From Blastobasis lacticolella (Eukaryota > Arthropoda > Insecta > Lepidoptera > Blastobasidae), in assembly GCA_905147135.1 (NCBI GenBank), contig LR990054.1:13925001-13989000 (forward strand): a DNA stretch of 64,000 bases, written 5' to 3'. Below the pieces are notes generated by a model. It did no database searches and had not been told where the DNA came from. It was given only the letters and a program-made list of their open reading frames with translations. The translations under genes and the position numbers were made by a program. Below, piece by piece: positions 63,413 through 64,000 of the stretch. The stretch's first letter is position 1, and each line of letters starts with the position of its first letter.

Positions 63413-64000
63413 TATAACAATGACACAGACCGAAATACGACTTCCATAAACTATTACTTCACTGTGATCAACTAATATAGAATATGTATCAAATCTGTGC
63501 TCACATTTATCATAATAGAGGAATGATACCTCTGCCCTCTGTCTGGGGTCGGCACAAACTGTGTCTCTCTTCCAAATATATATGCAAAGTATATAATTTC
63601 GGGATAAGCCGAACTGAGCCGAAATTTTCTAGGATGTTACGCTGTTTCCGAGTGTAAGAGTAATTTAAAATCAGAATGTAATTGGATCACGTCGGATAAT
63701 TTGAGAGAAGAGTAGAAAACCGCATTGTTAATATTGCTAGTTTATCTATTATTAAAAATAACTAACGACTTAATGATCAACTGTGATTGTAGCATAATAT
63801 TTGTTGCGTAAGTATACAATAACTTTATTACCCGTATGAAAGAGCATAAATACCGTATGCGGGAATTTTCAAAAGTAATTAATTCTATGTGGACAATACG
63901 TGCTCGCGTAAATTGTTTTCCACAAAAGGCAACGTCCGTATGCCATTGTCGTGGCCACATCCTGTGCACCAGACAAGGCCATTTTGACACACCATAGCTG
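63413..64000. other. no gene recognised
   Basis: AT-rich to the window end. The 82-codon minus-strand frame 63990-63742 has no domain. Confidence 0.45.

Noticed and set aside
1..64000. CRISPR array, operons, bacterial promoters or ribosome binding sites
   Set aside because: No regularly spaced repeats, no gene clusters, and strong evidence for insect nuclear DNA.

Overview
The window looks like nuclear DNA from an insect, most likely a moth or butterfly. This rests on the AT-rich, intron-like composition and on repeat families I recognise from lepidopteran genomes: tRNA-headed SINEs, (ATG)n-tailed RTE-type repeats, CTAGT-ended Helitron-like pieces, and Jockey/CR1-like LINE 3' ends that all stop at the same place. 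I see no bacterial gene layout, no rRNA, no functional tRNA gene, no CRISPR array and no complete protein-coding gene. The longest ATG-initiated open frames reach only about 125 codons, and most of those lie in repeats or AT-rich noise.

The main content is a mosaic of old and young mobile-element pieces. Names used below are my own. LINE-J is a Jockey/CR1-like LINE (101-490, 2716-2858, 10876-11008, 14577-14696, 34755-35077, 55208-55337). LINE-R is an RTE LINE C-terminus (5311-5482, 50196-50325, 59890-59940). LINE-X is an endonuclease/RT LINE (25797-25972, 27806-27967). SINE-A is about 355 bp (8846-9198, 12289-12562, 22393-22572, 29890-29932, 51651-52005). SINE-B is at 2900-3140 and 27049-27183. 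REP-ATG is at 13951-14211, 29090-29211, 36713-36954, 39788-39855, 48234-48445 and 58937-59181. REP-E has full-length copies at 27318-27583 and 50466-50732. Helitron-like pieces include a near-complete one at 23121-23366. There are also foldback and MITE-like elements.

Several events can be read directly. A 400-bp foldback element at 3481-3880 has split an older repeat and left an 8-bp target duplication. A full-length SINE-A at 51651-52005 has 15-bp target duplications. Half of a hAT-like MITE has been duplicated in tandem at 56640-56986. Four short perfect hairpins (32296-32333, 35536-35577, 46062-46105, 58687-58717) look like products of template switching.

Possible genic signal is weak. 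The best internal-exon candidate is 33770-33914 (+), which is open throughout and has a good acceptor and donor. Others are 19538-19789 (+) with a strong donor, 57807-58070 (+) behind an acceptor, and minus-strand coding-like frames at 61636-61839 and 63155-63412. CpG-richer patches at about 6540-7000, 7560-7920, 37590-37990 and 52900-54450 could be promoter or enhancer DNA. The window is most simply read as intergenic or long-intron sequence, perhaps with a few exons. I found no convincing new biological system.
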